DNA of 62,300 bases from Candidatus Avimonas narfae. Lineage in GTDB: Bacteria; Bacillota; Clostridia; Oscillospirales; Acutalibacteraceae. Both the position numbers and the translations under genes were made by a program. The stretch is taken from the NCBI GenBank assembly GCA_904395335.1, contig CAJFNR010000037.1:1-62300 (forward strand). The letters run 5' to 3'. Positions 8,628 through 17,708 of the stretch are shown here, piece by piece. How positions within the stretch are numbered: position 1 is the first letter of the stretch; each line of letters opens with the position of its first letter. The notes under the pieces were generated by a model. That model saw only the letters and a program-made list of their open reading frames with translations, searched no databases and had not been told where the DNA came from.

Positions 8628-10568
8628 GTGGGAAATACTAGACAAAAGTTGTATCAAATAGTTAAGCGGGGCCCAAAGTATGTCCTGAAAAAGGGAATTA
8701 TGTTTGGGGATAAGTACTTTAGAAAAATAGTGAGGGATCGGTATATCCGCCGCTTTATACAGGGTACCGCCAGATACCGCATAGAAGGGACAGTGGGCAA
8801 TGCCACTATTTTTTCACAAAGTGCGTTAAGCCCGAGTCAATTCACTGCTTTGTATAAGGGGAAAGCAGGCGGGAATATCCAGAAAATGGCGGATGCATTT
8901 TGTCGGGATGAACTTCTTTTATTCGGTTCTTGGGTGCCGTTAAATTTGATAAAGGGTCATTATCCTTGGAATCAGGATTTTATCCATGGGAAGGATTACA
9001 GCGATGGTTTGTATACCGACATTACCATAACGGAGAACAATGGGGAAATTAAGATACCATGGGAGCTTGGTCGTATGCATCCGCTTCCTGTATTGGCATT
9101 GGCCTGGCGGATTTTTAAAGAGGAGAAATATCTTGCAAAAATACGATGGATATTGAAGGACTTTAGAGAATGCGTTCGTTTCGGGTATGGCGTACAGTGG
9201 AAATGCACGATGGAGGTAGCTATCCGGATCTATAATGTGATCATTGCCTATTCGGTTCTGAAAGAGGAACTGCCGCAAGCTGATGAGCTGCATGGAGTCG
9301 TTGCAGAAATGGTTTGGAGACATGGAATCCATATATTCAGCAATCTTGAAACCAGTGCCCATCTACATAGCAATAACCACTATCTTGCGGATCTGCTGGG
9401 GTTGCTGGCGGCAGGTGCAAGCCTTGATTCAAATAAAATAGGGGAAAAATGGTATATTTATGCCAAGAAGGAGTTAGAGAAAGAAATTCAAAAACAAATT
9501 CTGGAGGACGGTATTTGTTTTGAAATGAGCAGCGCTTATACGCGGTTGGATGCCGAAATCTTTTTTTACAGCAATTTGATTGTAGAAAACAGAAAAGATC
9601 ACTTTTCAGCTAGGTACCATAAACAATTAAACCGTATGGCGGCATTTCTTCATAATATATCTGATCAAAAGGATTCCAGCCTTCAGCTGGGTGATAATGA
9701 CAGCGGAAGGATTCTTATTTTAAAGGATCGCGTAGTGATGGAGCTACAGTATATGGCGGAACTGATTGATTATGTGGAAAACGGCGTTGTCACCGGATCA
9801 CAGGCAGCGGACGAACGAGCGCTCCTCTTTGGCTGTTTGGAATCTGGTGAAGTAAGGGAAAACCGCGTAGTGAATCCCTGCTTTATGAAAACGGCAGGGA
9901 TCGCGGCGGTACGGTCTGGCGGAATGGAGCTGTTCTTATGCAATACTGATAGTCTGAAATACGATGTTCCAGGCCATTCACATAATGACAAACTGTCTAT
10001 TAATTTATTTTACAAGGGAAAGCCTTTTATTGTAGATCCTGGAAGTGGTTGTTACACAAGCAATACAAAAATGAGAGATTATTTCCGTTCCAACAAACAA
10101 CACAGTACCTTTACGCTTAACGATCAGGAACAAAATAAGATGACCGGCGTTTTTCGGGTGGAATACTGCGCCACAAAAGCAGAAATCCAACGGGAGGGTT
10201 CCTGCTTTTGTGCTAGGCATAATGCCTATGCGGATCGGTTTGGTGCCGTCTGTGAACGCAAGTTGAGTGTTCAGGCTGACGGCGTCCTTTTGCTGGAGGA
10301 TTCTATTCAGGAAAACGGGGATAGGGTAAGAGAATTTCATACGACATGGGCTTTGATTCTACATCCAGATGTCCGGGCCGAGATGCTTGATCAGCACAGC
10401 TGGTTATTGGACAATGGAGAACACCGGATTTGTATGAAAACTTCAGTTGCTTATTATCTTGAAAAAGGATTTTATTCCGATGCTTATTTATCGGTGAAGC
10501 CGACGTCCGTATTGAGGACTTCGCCTCAAAAAATCCGAAATGCGAGTATCGAATTTTGCGCCGAATAA
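8628..10568 (+). CDS. second heparinase II/III-family protein
   Basis: 646 residues. Same architecture as the first: helical domain (WNQDFIHGKDYSDGLY, IPWELGRMHPLPVLALAWR, HLHSNNHYLADLLGLL, FEMSSAYTRLDAEIF) then the Hepar_II_III beta domain (LQLGDNDSGRILIL, GHSHNDKLSINLF, IVDPGSGCYTSN, MRDYFRSNKQHSTFTLND). The helical domain matches heparinase_II_III_N-type proteins coded in capsule clusters. GTG at 8628 has GAAGAAGG 9 bases upstream; TTG at 8619 is the alternative, overlapping the previous stop. AT-rich. Sequence is quite different from the first copy, so this is not a recent duplication. Confidence 0.8.
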   Translation: MGNTRQKLYQIVKRGPKYVLKKGIMFGDKYFRKIVRDRYIRRFIQGTARYRIEGTVGNATIFSQSALSPSQFTALYKGKAGGNIQKMADAFCRDELLLFGSWVPLNLIKGHYPWNQDFIHGKDYSDGLYTDITITENNGEIKIPWELGRMHPLPVLALAWRIFKEEKYLAKIRWILKDFRECVRFGYGVQWKCTMEVAIRIYNVIIAYSVLKEELPQADELHGVVAEMVWRHGIHIFSNLETSAHLHSNNHYLADLLGLLAAGASLDSNKIGEKWYIYAKKELEKEIQKQILEDGICFEMSSAYTRLDAEIFFYSNLIVENRKDHFSARYHKQLNRMAAFLHNISDQKDSSLQLGDNDSGRILILKDRVVMELQYMAELIDYVENGVVTGSQAADERALLFGCLESGEVRENRVVNPCFMKTAGIAAVRSGGMELFLCNTDSLKYDVPGHSHNDKLSINLFYKGKPFIVDPGSGCYTSNTKMRDYFRSNKQHSTFTLNDQEQNKMTGVFRVEYCATKAEIQREGSCFCARHNAYADRFGAVCERKLSVQADGVLLLEDSIQENGDRVREFHTTWALILHPDVRAEMLDQHSWLLDNGEHRICMKTSVAYYLEKGFYSDAYLSVKPTSVLRTSPQKIRNASIEFCAE

Positions 10569-10590
10569 ATGAAACCGGGAGGCTTGCTTT

Positions 10591-11889
10591 TTGAATGCTA
10601 AGCAATGTAGCGGCTGTAAGACAATTACCACTGTTCTTTTTCTCTTAATGTTTGCTGCCGTTTCCATTCCATCGGACGTGTCATTTTTTACCCCCCTCAT
10701 CAATCTGCTGAAATGGATTCCGGGGATTTCTGTTGTAACCGAGGTAGGAGATTTCACACTAACACAATATCGGTTTTCCTTTGTGGAATTGTTGTTGTTT
10801 CTTGTGCCCATTGTCTTATTATGGCAAGTCTATAAACAAAAGCTGGTCATCAGACGTAGCTGGATTCTGGTGGTATTCCTTGTATTGTGTTTGTATATTG
10901 CCGGATCTTCATTTCTAAATCGAGAATTATATACGGGACTGAAATATGTCTGCTATCTTTTGTGTGCAAGTGTTGTATCTTTATTTGACCCAGACAAAAA
11001 GATAACGATACGTCGTTACTGTTACCGATTGATTGTTTTGGCGGGCATTGTCAATTCCGTAGCTTTGCTGATTCAATTTTTTATGTTGTGGAACGGTAGT
11101 TTAACATGGACAACGCTCAGGACAGTCCGACCTGATGGAATTATGCTTGATTCGATCATAGCGGGCGCTCTGAATTCTTTCGCCGTCAGTGTCATCCTTT
11201 TTGAAAATAAAGTTTTTCGGGCGAAAGATTGGTTACAGATTGGCTTGTTGGGAATCTCCGGCATCTTGACGGGATCCAGATCATTCTATCTGCTTTTGGC
11301 CTTCATTCTGTTCCTTTATCTTCTATCGAACAAAGGAAAACTGACCGGTAAACTGCAAATCCTTATTATCGGGTTGATAGTGATTTTTATGGTCGAATTT
11401 GCATTCCCCAGCGTGCATGAAATGGCGTTGGAAATGCTGTCATCCGCAGGGTCCGCAACGGATTCCCGCGCCATGAAACAGCAGCTGGCGCTAAAACTGT
11501 TTCAAGAACATCCGATTTTTGGTGCGGGAGCCGACCAGTATAGTGCATATGAACAGAGTTATTCCCATAACCAAATAAGCGGCCTGAATGGGACCAATCC
11601 GCATAACATTTACCTTCAGATGCTTTGTGAGCATGGCTTGGTAGGTGCATGTCTGATGTTTCTTGTTCTTGCCGGTATTGTTGTCAGAATGATACGGGCA
11701 AGGGACATAACGGCACTTGCCTTGGTTGGACAATATTTGATTCTCGGGTATACTCTGGGCATTACCGGAAATGTGCGAATTACTATGTTGATTTGTACGG
11801 TTTGCTGTTCAATCACCACGTTATATAATACGAAAGATAAAAAATTATGCCGTTACCATCGGTATAGAAAGGCAGACGCACCATGCTGA
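10591..11889 (+). CDS. O-antigen ligase/Wzy-type polysaccharide polymerase
   Basis: Very hydrophobic protein of 432 residues with about ten membrane segments. The Wzy_C signature region is visible: GILTGSRSFYLLLAFILFLYL, a large extracytoplasmic loop with HPIFGAGADQYSAYEQ and NGTNPHNIYLQMLCEHGLVG. Such proteins polymerise lipid-linked repeat units outside the membrane (Wzy) or ligate them. With a flippase next door, Wzx/Wzy-dependent assembly is the best reading. TTG start at 10591 with CGGGAGG 8 bases upstream. It overlaps the flippase gene by 7 bases. Confidence 0.8.
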   Translation: MNAKQCSGCKTITTVLFLLMFAAVSIPSDVSFFTPLINLLKWIPGISVVTEVGDFTLTQYRFSFVELLLFLVPIVLLWQVYKQKLVIRRSWILVVFLVLCLYIAGSSFLNRELYTGLKYVCYLLCASVVSLFDPDKKITIRRYCYRLIVLAGIVNSVALLIQFFMLWNGSLTWTTLRTVRPDGIMLDSIIAGALNSFAVSVILFENKVFRAKDWLQIGLLGISGILTGSRSFYLLLAFILFLYLLSNKGKLTGKLQILIIGLIVIFMVEFAFPSVHEMALEMLSSAGSATDSRAMKQQLALKLFQEHPIFGAGADQYSAYEQSYSHNQISGLNGTNPHNIYLQMLCEHGLVGACLMFLVLAGIVVRMIRARDITALALVGQYLILGYTLGITGNVRITMLICTVCCSITTLYNTKDKKLCRYHRYRKADAPC

Positions 11890-13154
11890 AACGAATCCCC
11901 AAAGATTTTTTACAGGTATATGCGTTTAATATATCCGCCAAAGTAATACAGTTTTTGATTTCGGTTGTACTGATCCGGAATATGCCAAATGCGGAGGAGT
12001 ATGCGCTTTATACACAATTTTATACTCTGGCTACCGCTCTTTCCGGTATAGTTGGAGACAGTCTGTCTCTGGCTTATGTACGGTATAATACGGAGCAGTA
12101 TTCGAAGAATCCCCAAAACGATGTTGATAGGCTGTTCCTGATTATTCAAATTATCAATACAGTTTTGTTCGGGATGATTCTTACAGGGACATTCATATGG
12201 TTGCTTGTAACTGCTCAGGAATCCTCTTATTTGATTCAGGCAATAACCGCCGGTTTTTTATTCAGTGCTTTGGCTTTGGAGATATCCTACTTTCGCTCGA
12301 GAGAAAAATATATGGTGTCTGGTCTAATCGAAAATGTCCGTTATATTGCGGTTGCTGTTATTCTCGGGGGGATCTTTCTTCTTGATTCATTACAATACAG
12401 CAATATCGTATTGGCTTACATACTCGCGTTAATCATTACCATAGTTATCGGGATTTTGCTGATAAGACGGAGCTGCAAAACGAGAAATGCCAAAATCACT
12501 CTGAATTTTGATGCCGTCAAGCTGCTTTTTTCAGTATCTATATGGTTGATCCTGTACAATGCGGTAATGCAGGCACTCAATCAGGTGGACGTATCTATGT
12601 TAAGCGCTTTTGGAGAATCCTACGATGTGGCCTGTTACGGTGTAGCGTTCAAGTATTATTCTATTCTAATGGGCTTTATGCCGGCAATTAAAACGGTTTT
12701 GCGGGTTCGTATGTCTAAAGCAGATAAAATTGAAAGTATCCAAAACCAGCATTTGTTTGCCAAATCCTGGTTGATTAAATCGAGCCTTCCGGTATTGTTG
12801 TTCGCAGCCGCAGGAGGTGTCGCCGGGTATTGGATACTGCCGGTAATAAACGGAAACAATTACAATGAAGCCAGTTCCGTGTTTTTGGTCTTATGTTTTT
12901 GTGCCGCCTTTGCCTATATTTTTGCCCCTGCCACGAGTCTGATTATGTCTATAGGCAAATATAAGATGCAATTCGTTACCGCTGTCATAGCGATGTTAAT
13001 AAATATCATTGGTAATTATATATTGATTCCGAAATGGGGGGCTGTCGGTGCAGCTCTAACAACCACCATATCCCATTTGTTTTTCAATGGGACTCTTACA
13101 TTGCTCATTTTCCGGCAAAAGGGAAACGATATCGGTTTGCAGAAGAAAAACTGA
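11883..13154 (+). CDS. polysaccharide flippase, Wzx/MATE-like
   Basis: 423-residue membrane protein with about 12 hydrophobic helices (for example ISAKVIQFLISVVLIRNM, TVLFGMILTGTFIWLL, IIGNYILIPKWGAVGAALTT). The pattern, including the final PKWGAVGAALTTTISHL helix pair, is that of the polysaccharide biosynthesis/MVF export superfamily that flips undecaprenyl-PP-linked repeat units. Translationally coupled to the polymerase gene. Last gene of the cluster, followed by a strong terminator. AT-rich. Confidence 0.83.
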   Translation: MLKRIPKDFLQVYAFNISAKVIQFLISVVLIRNMPNAEEYALYTQFYTLATALSGIVGDSLSLAYVRYNTEQYSKNPQNDVDRLFLIIQIINTVLFGMILTGTFIWLLVTAQESSYLIQAITAGFLFSALALEISYFRSREKYMVSGLIENVRYIAVAVILGGIFLLDSLQYSNIVLAYILALIITIVIGILLIRRSCKTRNAKITLNFDAVKLLFSVSIWLILYNAVMQALNQVDVSMLSAFGESYDVACYGVAFKYYSILMGFMPAIKTVLRVRMSKADKIESIQNQHLFAKSWLIKSSLPVLLFAAAGGVAGYWILPVINGNNYNEASSVFLVLCFCAAFAYIFAPATSLIMSIGKYKMQFVTAVIAMLINIIGNYILIPKWGAVGAALTTTISHLFFNGTLTLLIFRQKGNDIGLQKKN

Positions 13155-13172
13155 AGTTTAATTTTCGGAATA

Positions 13173-13216
13173 GACAACCTGTCGTTGTTGTGAAAACAAC
13201 GACAGGTTGTCCTTTT
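13173..13216 (+). terminator. rho-independent terminator of the polysaccharide cluster
   Basis: A perfect 17-bp stem (GACAACCTGTCGTTGTT, 13173-13189, with its complement at 13195-13211) and a 5-base loop, followed by CTTTTTG. It lies 18 bases after the flippase stop. Confidence 0.93.
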
Positions 13217-13310
13217 TGTTTCTACCGGAAAGTGTCCGTTGTTCATAAACAAAGAAATTTTTGACTATACATGATTTTTGAAGAGACGGTATGAGAGGGG
13301 GAAGAATTCG

Positions 13311-14225
13311 TTGAAAGATAAGCGAACCGTTCTGTATCGGACGGTGCGGATGAGCCGGCTGGTGAAAAATTTCACCGCCTTGTTGGCGGGATGTGTCGCT
13401 CTGGTGGTGGCGGTGACGGCGGTGGTGGGGCATCTGAGTGCTGCGGCGGAGGAAAAGCAGAAGGCGGGAAGTGTCGAGCTGCCCATCATCATGTACCACG
13501 GGATACTTCGGGACAGTAAGCGGCAGGGAAAGTTCGTCATTTCCCCTTCGGAATTTGAGGCAGATCTGAAATACCTGACCGAGCACGGCTATCACACCAT
13601 TGTGATGCAGGATCTGATCGATTATGTCCAGAATGGCACCCCGCTGCCGGAAAAGCCGGTGATGCTCACCTTCGACGACGGCTATTTCAACAATTACGTG
13701 TATGCGTATCCTCTCCTCCAGCAGTATCAGTGCAAAATGGTGTTGTCTCCCATCGGGCGCTATGCGGACGAATACTCCGAATCGGGGGAGGAAAACGCCA
13801 ACTACAGCAACGCCACCTGGGCGCGGCTGAAGGAGATGGCCGATTCCGGGCTGGTGGAGATCCAGAATCATACTTACAACCTGCATTCCAATAAGGGAAA
13901 GCGGGAGGGCGCCAGCCGGAGGAGAGGGGAGAGCGTCGACGCCTACCAGGCCATGCTGCGGGAGGATGTGGGGAAGATGCAGGAGCTGATCCGGCAAAAT
14001 GTGGGATATACGCCCACCACCTTTACCTATCCTTTCGGTGCGGTGAGCAAGGAGGCGCTGCCGGTGCTCAAAGAGATGGGTTTTCAGGCGACCCTGATTT
14101 GTTCCAGCCGTATCAATCACATCACCCGGGACCCGGATTGCCTGTATGGGCTGGGACGCTTCGTCCGTCCTTCCGGCGTTTCTTCCGAGCAGTATTTTAC
14201 CAAAACCGTACCCCTTCCGGAATAA
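13311..14225 (+). CDS. membrane-anchored polysaccharide deacetylase
   Basis: 304 residues. A single N-terminal hydrophobic segment (about residues 17-38) anchors or exports it. The NodB homology domain follows, with PIIMYHGILR, the metal-binding TFDDGY motif, the NHTYNLHS His-containing motif and the FTYPFGA motif. Family members remove acetyl groups from peptidoglycan GlcNAc/MurNAc or from exopolysaccharide. TTG 13311 is preferred because AGAGGGGGAAG lies 7 bases upstream; the frame opens at 13278 without a site. Its place just after the capsule cluster and before an amidase fits a wall or polymer substrate. Confidence 0.88.
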   Translation: MKDKRTVLYRTVRMSRLVKNFTALLAGCVALVVAVTAVVGHLSAAAEEKQKAGSVELPIIMYHGILRDSKRQGKFVISPSEFEADLKYLTEHGYHTIVMQDLIDYVQNGTPLPEKPVMLTFDDGYFNNYVYAYPLLQQYQCKMVLSPIGRYADEYSESGEENANYSNATWARLKEMADSGLVEIQNHTYNLHSNKGKREGASRRRGESVDAYQAMLREDVGKMQELIRQNVGYTPTTFTYPFGAVSKEALPVLKEMGFQATLICSSRINHITRDPDCLYGLGRFVRPSGVSSEQYFTKTVPLPE

Positions 14226-14247
14226 ATGGATAAGGAGGAGATGCATT

Positions 14248-15069
14248 ATGGCCAGTGTGTTTTTGAGCCCTTCCCTGCAGGAATTTAATCCCTACGTCGG
14301 AGAGGGGGACGAAGAGGAGTACATGAACCGGATAGCGGACGCTATGGAGCCGTATTTGGCGGCTTCCGGCATTGACTTCGGCCGCAACAGTACCGATCAG
14401 ACGCTGGCCCAGGCCATCGACTTGTCCAATGCTGGGGATTATGATCTGCATCTGGCCATCCATTCCAACGCGGCGGGGCCGGCGCTGGCGGGACAGATGC
14501 GGGGGGTGGACGTATATTACCGGCCGGGGGATGCGGACAGCCTTCGGGCGGCGGAGCAGATCGCCGCCGACTACCGCGAGATTTATCCCGACCCGAATGC
14601 CATTCAAATTCTGCCCGGCCTCATGCTGGCGGAATTGGAGGGCACCCGCGCGCCGGCGGTGCTGGTGGAAACCGCTTATCACGACAATACGGAGGACGCC
14701 CAGTGGATCCGGGAGAACGTGGATACCATCGCCCGCAGCCTTTCCCGATCAGTGGCCGCCTATCTGGGTGTACCTTTTGTGGAACCGGCAGGCGTACAGC
14801 CGCGGGAAGAGGGGCCTCCCACGGAAGCGGAGGGGATTCCGGATACGGTTCCCGCCATGGCCCTCCGGGGCAGCGGACAGCCGTATGCGGTCCGTTCCGG
14901 AAGAGGGGAAGTCTATCTGAGGCGGGAACCGGGAATCGATTCTCGGCCCATCGGCTTGGTTCCTGACGGAGAAACCGTCCTGGTCTTGGGCTGTGAAAAG
15001 GGTTGGGCCGCCGTCCGTCATGGAAAAAAAGAAGGATATATGGATGCCCGACGCCTGTTCCGCGTCTGA
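14248..15069 (+). CDS. N-acetylmuramoyl-L-alanine amidase-like protein with SH3 domain
   Basis: 273 residues. Residues about 3-185 form an Amidase_3-like domain: the LHLAIHSNAA His motif, RGVDVYYRPGDADS and the catalytic-Glu motif VLVETAYHD. The usual first zinc ligand motif (GHGG) is replaced by SPSLQEFNPYVGEG, a known variant in Clostridia. The C-terminus (about 215-273) is an SH3b domain (YLRREPGIDSRPIGLV, VLVLGCEKGWAAVRHGKKEGYM). No signal peptide is seen, so it may work in the mother cell or forespore or leave at lysis. ATG 14248 has AAGGAGGAG 7 bases upstream. Confidence 0.8.
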   Translation: MASVFLSPSLQEFNPYVGEGDEEEYMNRIADAMEPYLAASGIDFGRNSTDQTLAQAIDLSNAGDYDLHLAIHSNAAGPALAGQMRGVDVYYRPGDADSLRAAEQIAADYREIYPDPNAIQILPGLMLAELEGTRAPAVLVETAYHDNTEDAQWIRENVDTIARSLSRSVAAYLGVPFVEPAGVQPREEGPPTEAEGIPDTVPAMALRGSGQPYAVRSGRGEVYLRREPGIDSRPIGLVPDGETVLVLGCEKGWAAVRHGKKEGYMDARRLFRV

Positions 15070-15178
15070 GCACTTTTGCCTAGGGGCCTTTTGGAAGAGC
15101 CCTTAGGTTTGGTGGGAACTTACAACATTTTAGAGCAACACATTGGTCATATTAGGCATCTCCCGTTTCCTGCAGATT

Positions 15179-15187
15179 TGCTATAAT
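15179..15187 (+). promoter_or_regulatory. extended -10 promoter (sigma-A)
   Basis: TGCTATAAT matches the extended -10 consensus TGnTATAAT. No good -35 is seen 17 bases upstream, as is usual with extended -10 promoters. It lies 57 bases before the oxidoreductase start. Confidence 0.5.
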
Positions 15188-15244
15188 CAGAACCGACGGG
15201 GCGGAAAACGCCCAAATTCGCGACACGCGAGTGTGGAGGTTATT

Positions 15245-16303
15245 ATGGCGAAGAAAGTAGCAGTTATCGGCTGCGGTACCATTGCGAACAACGCGCATAT
15301 TCCCGCTTATATGGGAAACGACAAGGCGGAGATCAAGTATTTCTGCGACATCATCCCGGAGCGCGCCGAGGCGGCAGTTAAGAAGTACGGCTGCGGCATA
15401 GCGGTGACGGATTATCACGATGTGCTGGCGGATCCGGAGGTGGAAGCCATTTCGGTGTGCACCCCCAATAACGTCCATGCCACCATCGCCATGGATGCCC
15501 TGCGCGCCGGCAAAAACGTGCTGTGCGAAAAGCCCGCTGCCCGCACCTATGCGGAGGCGGAGCAGATGGCCAAGGTGCAGCATGAAACCGGAAAGGTGCT
15601 GAACATCGGCGTGGTCAACCGCTTCAACACGTCGGTCAACCGCATCAAGACCATGATCGACAATGGTGAGCTGGGTGAGGTGTATGCGGTTTACGGCTCC
15701 TTCCGTTCCCAGCGTTCCATCCCGGGGCTGGGCGGCGCCTTCACCACCAAGGCTATTTCCGGCGGCGGCGTGCTCATCGACTGGGGCGTGCACTTCCTGG
15801 ATCTGATCATGTACTGCTGCGGCGATCCGCTGCCCAAGACGGTTTCCACCAAGGCATTCTGCAAGCTGGGCAAGGAGATGGATAAGTACACCTTTGTGAA
15901 CATGTGGGCTGGCCCTCCGCAGCTGGACGGCACCTATGACGTGGACGATTACATCACCGGTTTTGTCCGTACCGAAGGCCCCACCATCACTATCAACGGC
16001 GCCTGGGCCCAGAACATTGGCGTTGATGAAATGTATGTGGACTTCATGGGCACCAAGGCCGGCGTGCGTTTCCAGTACAACGACGGCGAGATGCGGATTT
16101 ATTCCACCAGCAATGGTGCTTTGACGGAGATCGTTCCGAAATTTACCCGTGAGCCGATGTTCGAAAAGGAAATCGATGCGTTCCTGACCTGCATCGACAC
16201 CGGTGAAAAGCTGCCGTCCCATATCGACACCGTGCTCATCACCGCCAAGATGATGCAGGCGATGTACGATTCCTCCGAGCAGGGCCGTGAAATCGTTCTG
16301 TAA
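15245..16303 (+). CDS. Gfo/Idh/MocA-family oxidoreductase
   Basis: 352 residues. An N-terminal NAD(P)-binding Rossmann fold (VIGCGTIANNAHIPAY) is followed by the family motif CEKPAARTYAEAEQM, whose EKP lysine is catalytic, and the C-terminal domain (GGVLIDWGVHFLDLIMYCCGDP) with the His that binds the sugar. Members oxidise or reduce a hydroxyl on sugars, inositols or nucleotide sugars. The next gene is a second, shorter family member read in the same direction 21 bases later, so the two likely work on the same pathway. Substrate unknown. Confidence 0.85.
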   Translation: MAKKVAVIGCGTIANNAHIPAYMGNDKAEIKYFCDIIPERAEAAVKKYGCGIAVTDYHDVLADPEVEAISVCTPNNVHATIAMDALRAGKNVLCEKPAARTYAEAEQMAKVQHETGKVLNIGVVNRFNTSVNRIKTMIDNGELGEVYAVYGSFRSQRSIPGLGGAFTTKAISGGGVLIDWGVHFLDLIMYCCGDPLPKTVSTKAFCKLGKEMDKYTFVNMWAGPPQLDGTYDVDDYITGFVRTEGPTITINGAWAQNIGVDEMYVDFMGTKAGVRFQYNDGEMRIYSTSNGALTEIVPKFTREPMFEKEIDAFLTCIDTGEKLPSHIDTVLITAKMMQAMYDSSEQGREIVL

Positions 16304-16324
16304 GGAAAAAGGAGCTGTTCTCTC

Positions 16325-17173
16325 ATGAAAAAAGTAGGTTTTATCGACTACTATCTGGATGAATGGCACGCCAACAACTACCCCGCCTGGTTCAAGCAGT
16401 ATTCCGACGGGGAAATGGAAGTGGCGTATGCCTACGGCAAGATCGATTCCCCCAAGGGCGGGCTGACCACCGACGCCTGGTGCGAAAAATTCGGTGTCCA
16501 GCGCTGCGACACCATCGAAGAGGTGGTGGAAAAGAGCGATTATCTGGTGGTGTTGTCCCCGGATGACCCGCAGATGCACGAGGAGCTCTGCCAGGTGCCG
16601 CTGCGCTCCGGCAAGCCCGTTTATGTGGACAAGACCTTTGCCCCGGATGCGGCCACGGCCCGCCGGATTGTCAAGCTGGCGGAGGACAGCGGCACTCCCA
16701 TGTTCTCCACCTCCTCCATCCGTTTTTCGGATGAGGTGCAGGCACTGACGGAGGCTCCGGAAAACATCGACTTCCTGAACGCGGTGGGGTGCTGTGACGT
16801 GGACGTGCACCTGATCCACCTGGTGGAGCCCGTGGTCAACATCATGGGCACCGGTGCCCAGCGCCTGATGAGCGTTGGCACAGAGAAGACCCCTGCCTGG
16901 ATGATCGAATTCACCGGCGGTCGGAAGGTCTTTGCCACCATGTACGAAAGCCACGAGTCCTGGGCGTTCAAGGCGAACACCAAGGATAACCGCGTCCTGG
17001 TGATCAACGACTGCCATAATTTCTGGGAGACCTTTATGGTTAAGCTGGTGGATTTCTTCCGTACCGGCGAAGCCAAGGTCCCTCATGAGCAGACGGTGGC
17101 GGGTATCGAGCTGAGGGATAAGATGATTATGGCGATGGAAAAGCCGTATACCTGGCTGGACCTGGATCTGTAA
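16325..17173 (+). CDS. Gfo/Idh/MocA-like oxidoreductase (second, short)
   Basis: 282 residues, shorter than the usual 330-380. It lacks a clear GxGxxA/G nucleotide loop at the N-terminus (KVGFIDYYLDEWHANNYPAWF) but keeps YLVVLSPDDPQMHEEL and VYVDKTFAPDAATARRIV, equivalent to the EKP region with DKT in its place, and a substrate-domain segment CCDVDVHLIHLVEPVVNIMG. It resembles family members paired with a full-length partner and may be an accessory or altered-specificity subunit. A strong terminator follows. Confidence 0.72.
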   Translation: MKKVGFIDYYLDEWHANNYPAWFKQYSDGEMEVAYAYGKIDSPKGGLTTDAWCEKFGVQRCDTIEEVVEKSDYLVVLSPDDPQMHEELCQVPLRSGKPVYVDKTFAPDAATARRIVKLAEDSGTPMFSTSSIRFSDEVQALTEAPENIDFLNAVGCCDVDVHLIHLVEPVVNIMGTGAQRLMSVGTEKTPAWMIEFTGGRKVFATMYESHESWAFKANTKDNRVLVINDCHNFWETFMVKLVDFFRTGEAKVPHEQTVAGIELRDKMIMAMEKPYTWLDLDL

Positions 17174-17191
17174 TCCGCAGGCTGAATCAAG

Positions 17192-17229
17192 AAAGCCAGC
17201 GCTTTCCTTTGAGAAAGCGCTGGCTTTTT
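17192..17229 (+). terminator. terminator after the oxidoreductase pair
   Basis: 15-bp perfect stem, AAAGCCAGCGCTTTC (17192-17206) with its complement at 17213-17227, 6-base loop, ending in TTTTT. Confidence 0.92.
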
Positions 17230-17242
17230 GCCTGCTTATAGA

Positions 17243-17285
17243 TAAAAAGAACGCCCGGACAGGGGGTTCCTGTTCGGGCGTTCTT
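17243..17285 (-). terminator. terminator of the AbrB-like gene
   Basis: Stem AAGAACGCCCG(A/G)ACAGG with a 5-base loop. Read on the minus strand it is followed by TTTTTATC, so it ends transcription of the AbrB-like gene. Confidence 0.9.
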
Positions 17286-17295
17286 GTGTGTTGTG

Positions 17296-17541
17296 TCAGA
17301 TCTTCCGGGCAATCTCGTTAGCGCACAGGCTGCAGATGTTCCGGCCCTTGTAAGTGGAAACATCCTTGGCGTTACCGCAGAAAATGCAGGCAGGCTGGTA
17401 TTTTTTCAGAATGATGGTGTTATCTTCCACAAAAATCTCCAGTGAATCCCCGTCCGAAATTTCCAGCGTGCGACGAAGCTCAATGGGCAGTACGAGACGA
17501 CCGAGTTCATCGATTTTTCTGACAATTCCAGTAGATTTCAT
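17296..17541 (-). CDS. AbrB/SpoVT-type transition-state regulator
   Basis: 81 residues. The N-terminal swapped-hairpin AbrB DNA-binding domain is clear (STGIVRKIDELGRLVLPIEL, then GDSLEIFVEDNTIILKKY). The C-terminal third carries two Cys pairs (CIFCGN and CSLC), a small zinc-ribbon-like tail common in Clostridium-class AbrB proteins. Homologues repress stationary-phase and sporulation genes. It is transcribed divergently from the spore genes spmAB, which could be a target. Ribosome site GGAGGC upstream of the ATG. Confidence 0.9.
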   Translation of the reverse strand: MKSTGIVRKIDELGRLVLPIELRRTLEISDGDSLEIFVEDNTIILKKYQPACIFCGNAKDVSTYKGRNICSLCANEIARKI

Positions 17542-17606
17542 GGTAGCCTCCTTAGATTGCGGGAAAAATCCTGCGAATTTCCCCTTACCATCTTTGTTTC
17601 GACATT

Positions 17607-17635
17607 AGTTTACCAACTTTTTACTAATCTGTCAA
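17607..17635 (-). promoter_or_regulatory. sigma-A promoter of the AbrB-like gene
   Basis: On the minus strand TTGACA (17635-17630), a 17-bp spacer and TAAACT (17612-17607). Confidence 0.8.
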
Positions 17636-17659
17636 TAGAAAACCTACTAAATTTGTTGG

Positions 17660-17688
17660 GAATCTTTGAGAGATTCCAATCATATAGT
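17660..17688 (+). promoter_or_regulatory. sigma-E-like promoter of spmAB
   Basis: GAATCTT (17660-17666), 14-bp spacer, CATATAGT (17681-17688). This is one mismatch in each box from the mother-cell sigma-E consensus (kmATATT, CATACAnT). spmAB is under sigma-E in Bacillus subtilis, which supports the reading. Confidence 0.6.
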
Positions 17689-17708
17689 TTTTCGAAGGGG
17701 GCGTAGCC

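Noticed and set aside
15152-17086. 644-codon open frame on the minus strand opposite the two oxidoreductase genes
   Set aside because: It exactly shadows two well-supported family members on the plus strand, has a composition typical of antisense frames in GC-rich genes and no ribosome site.
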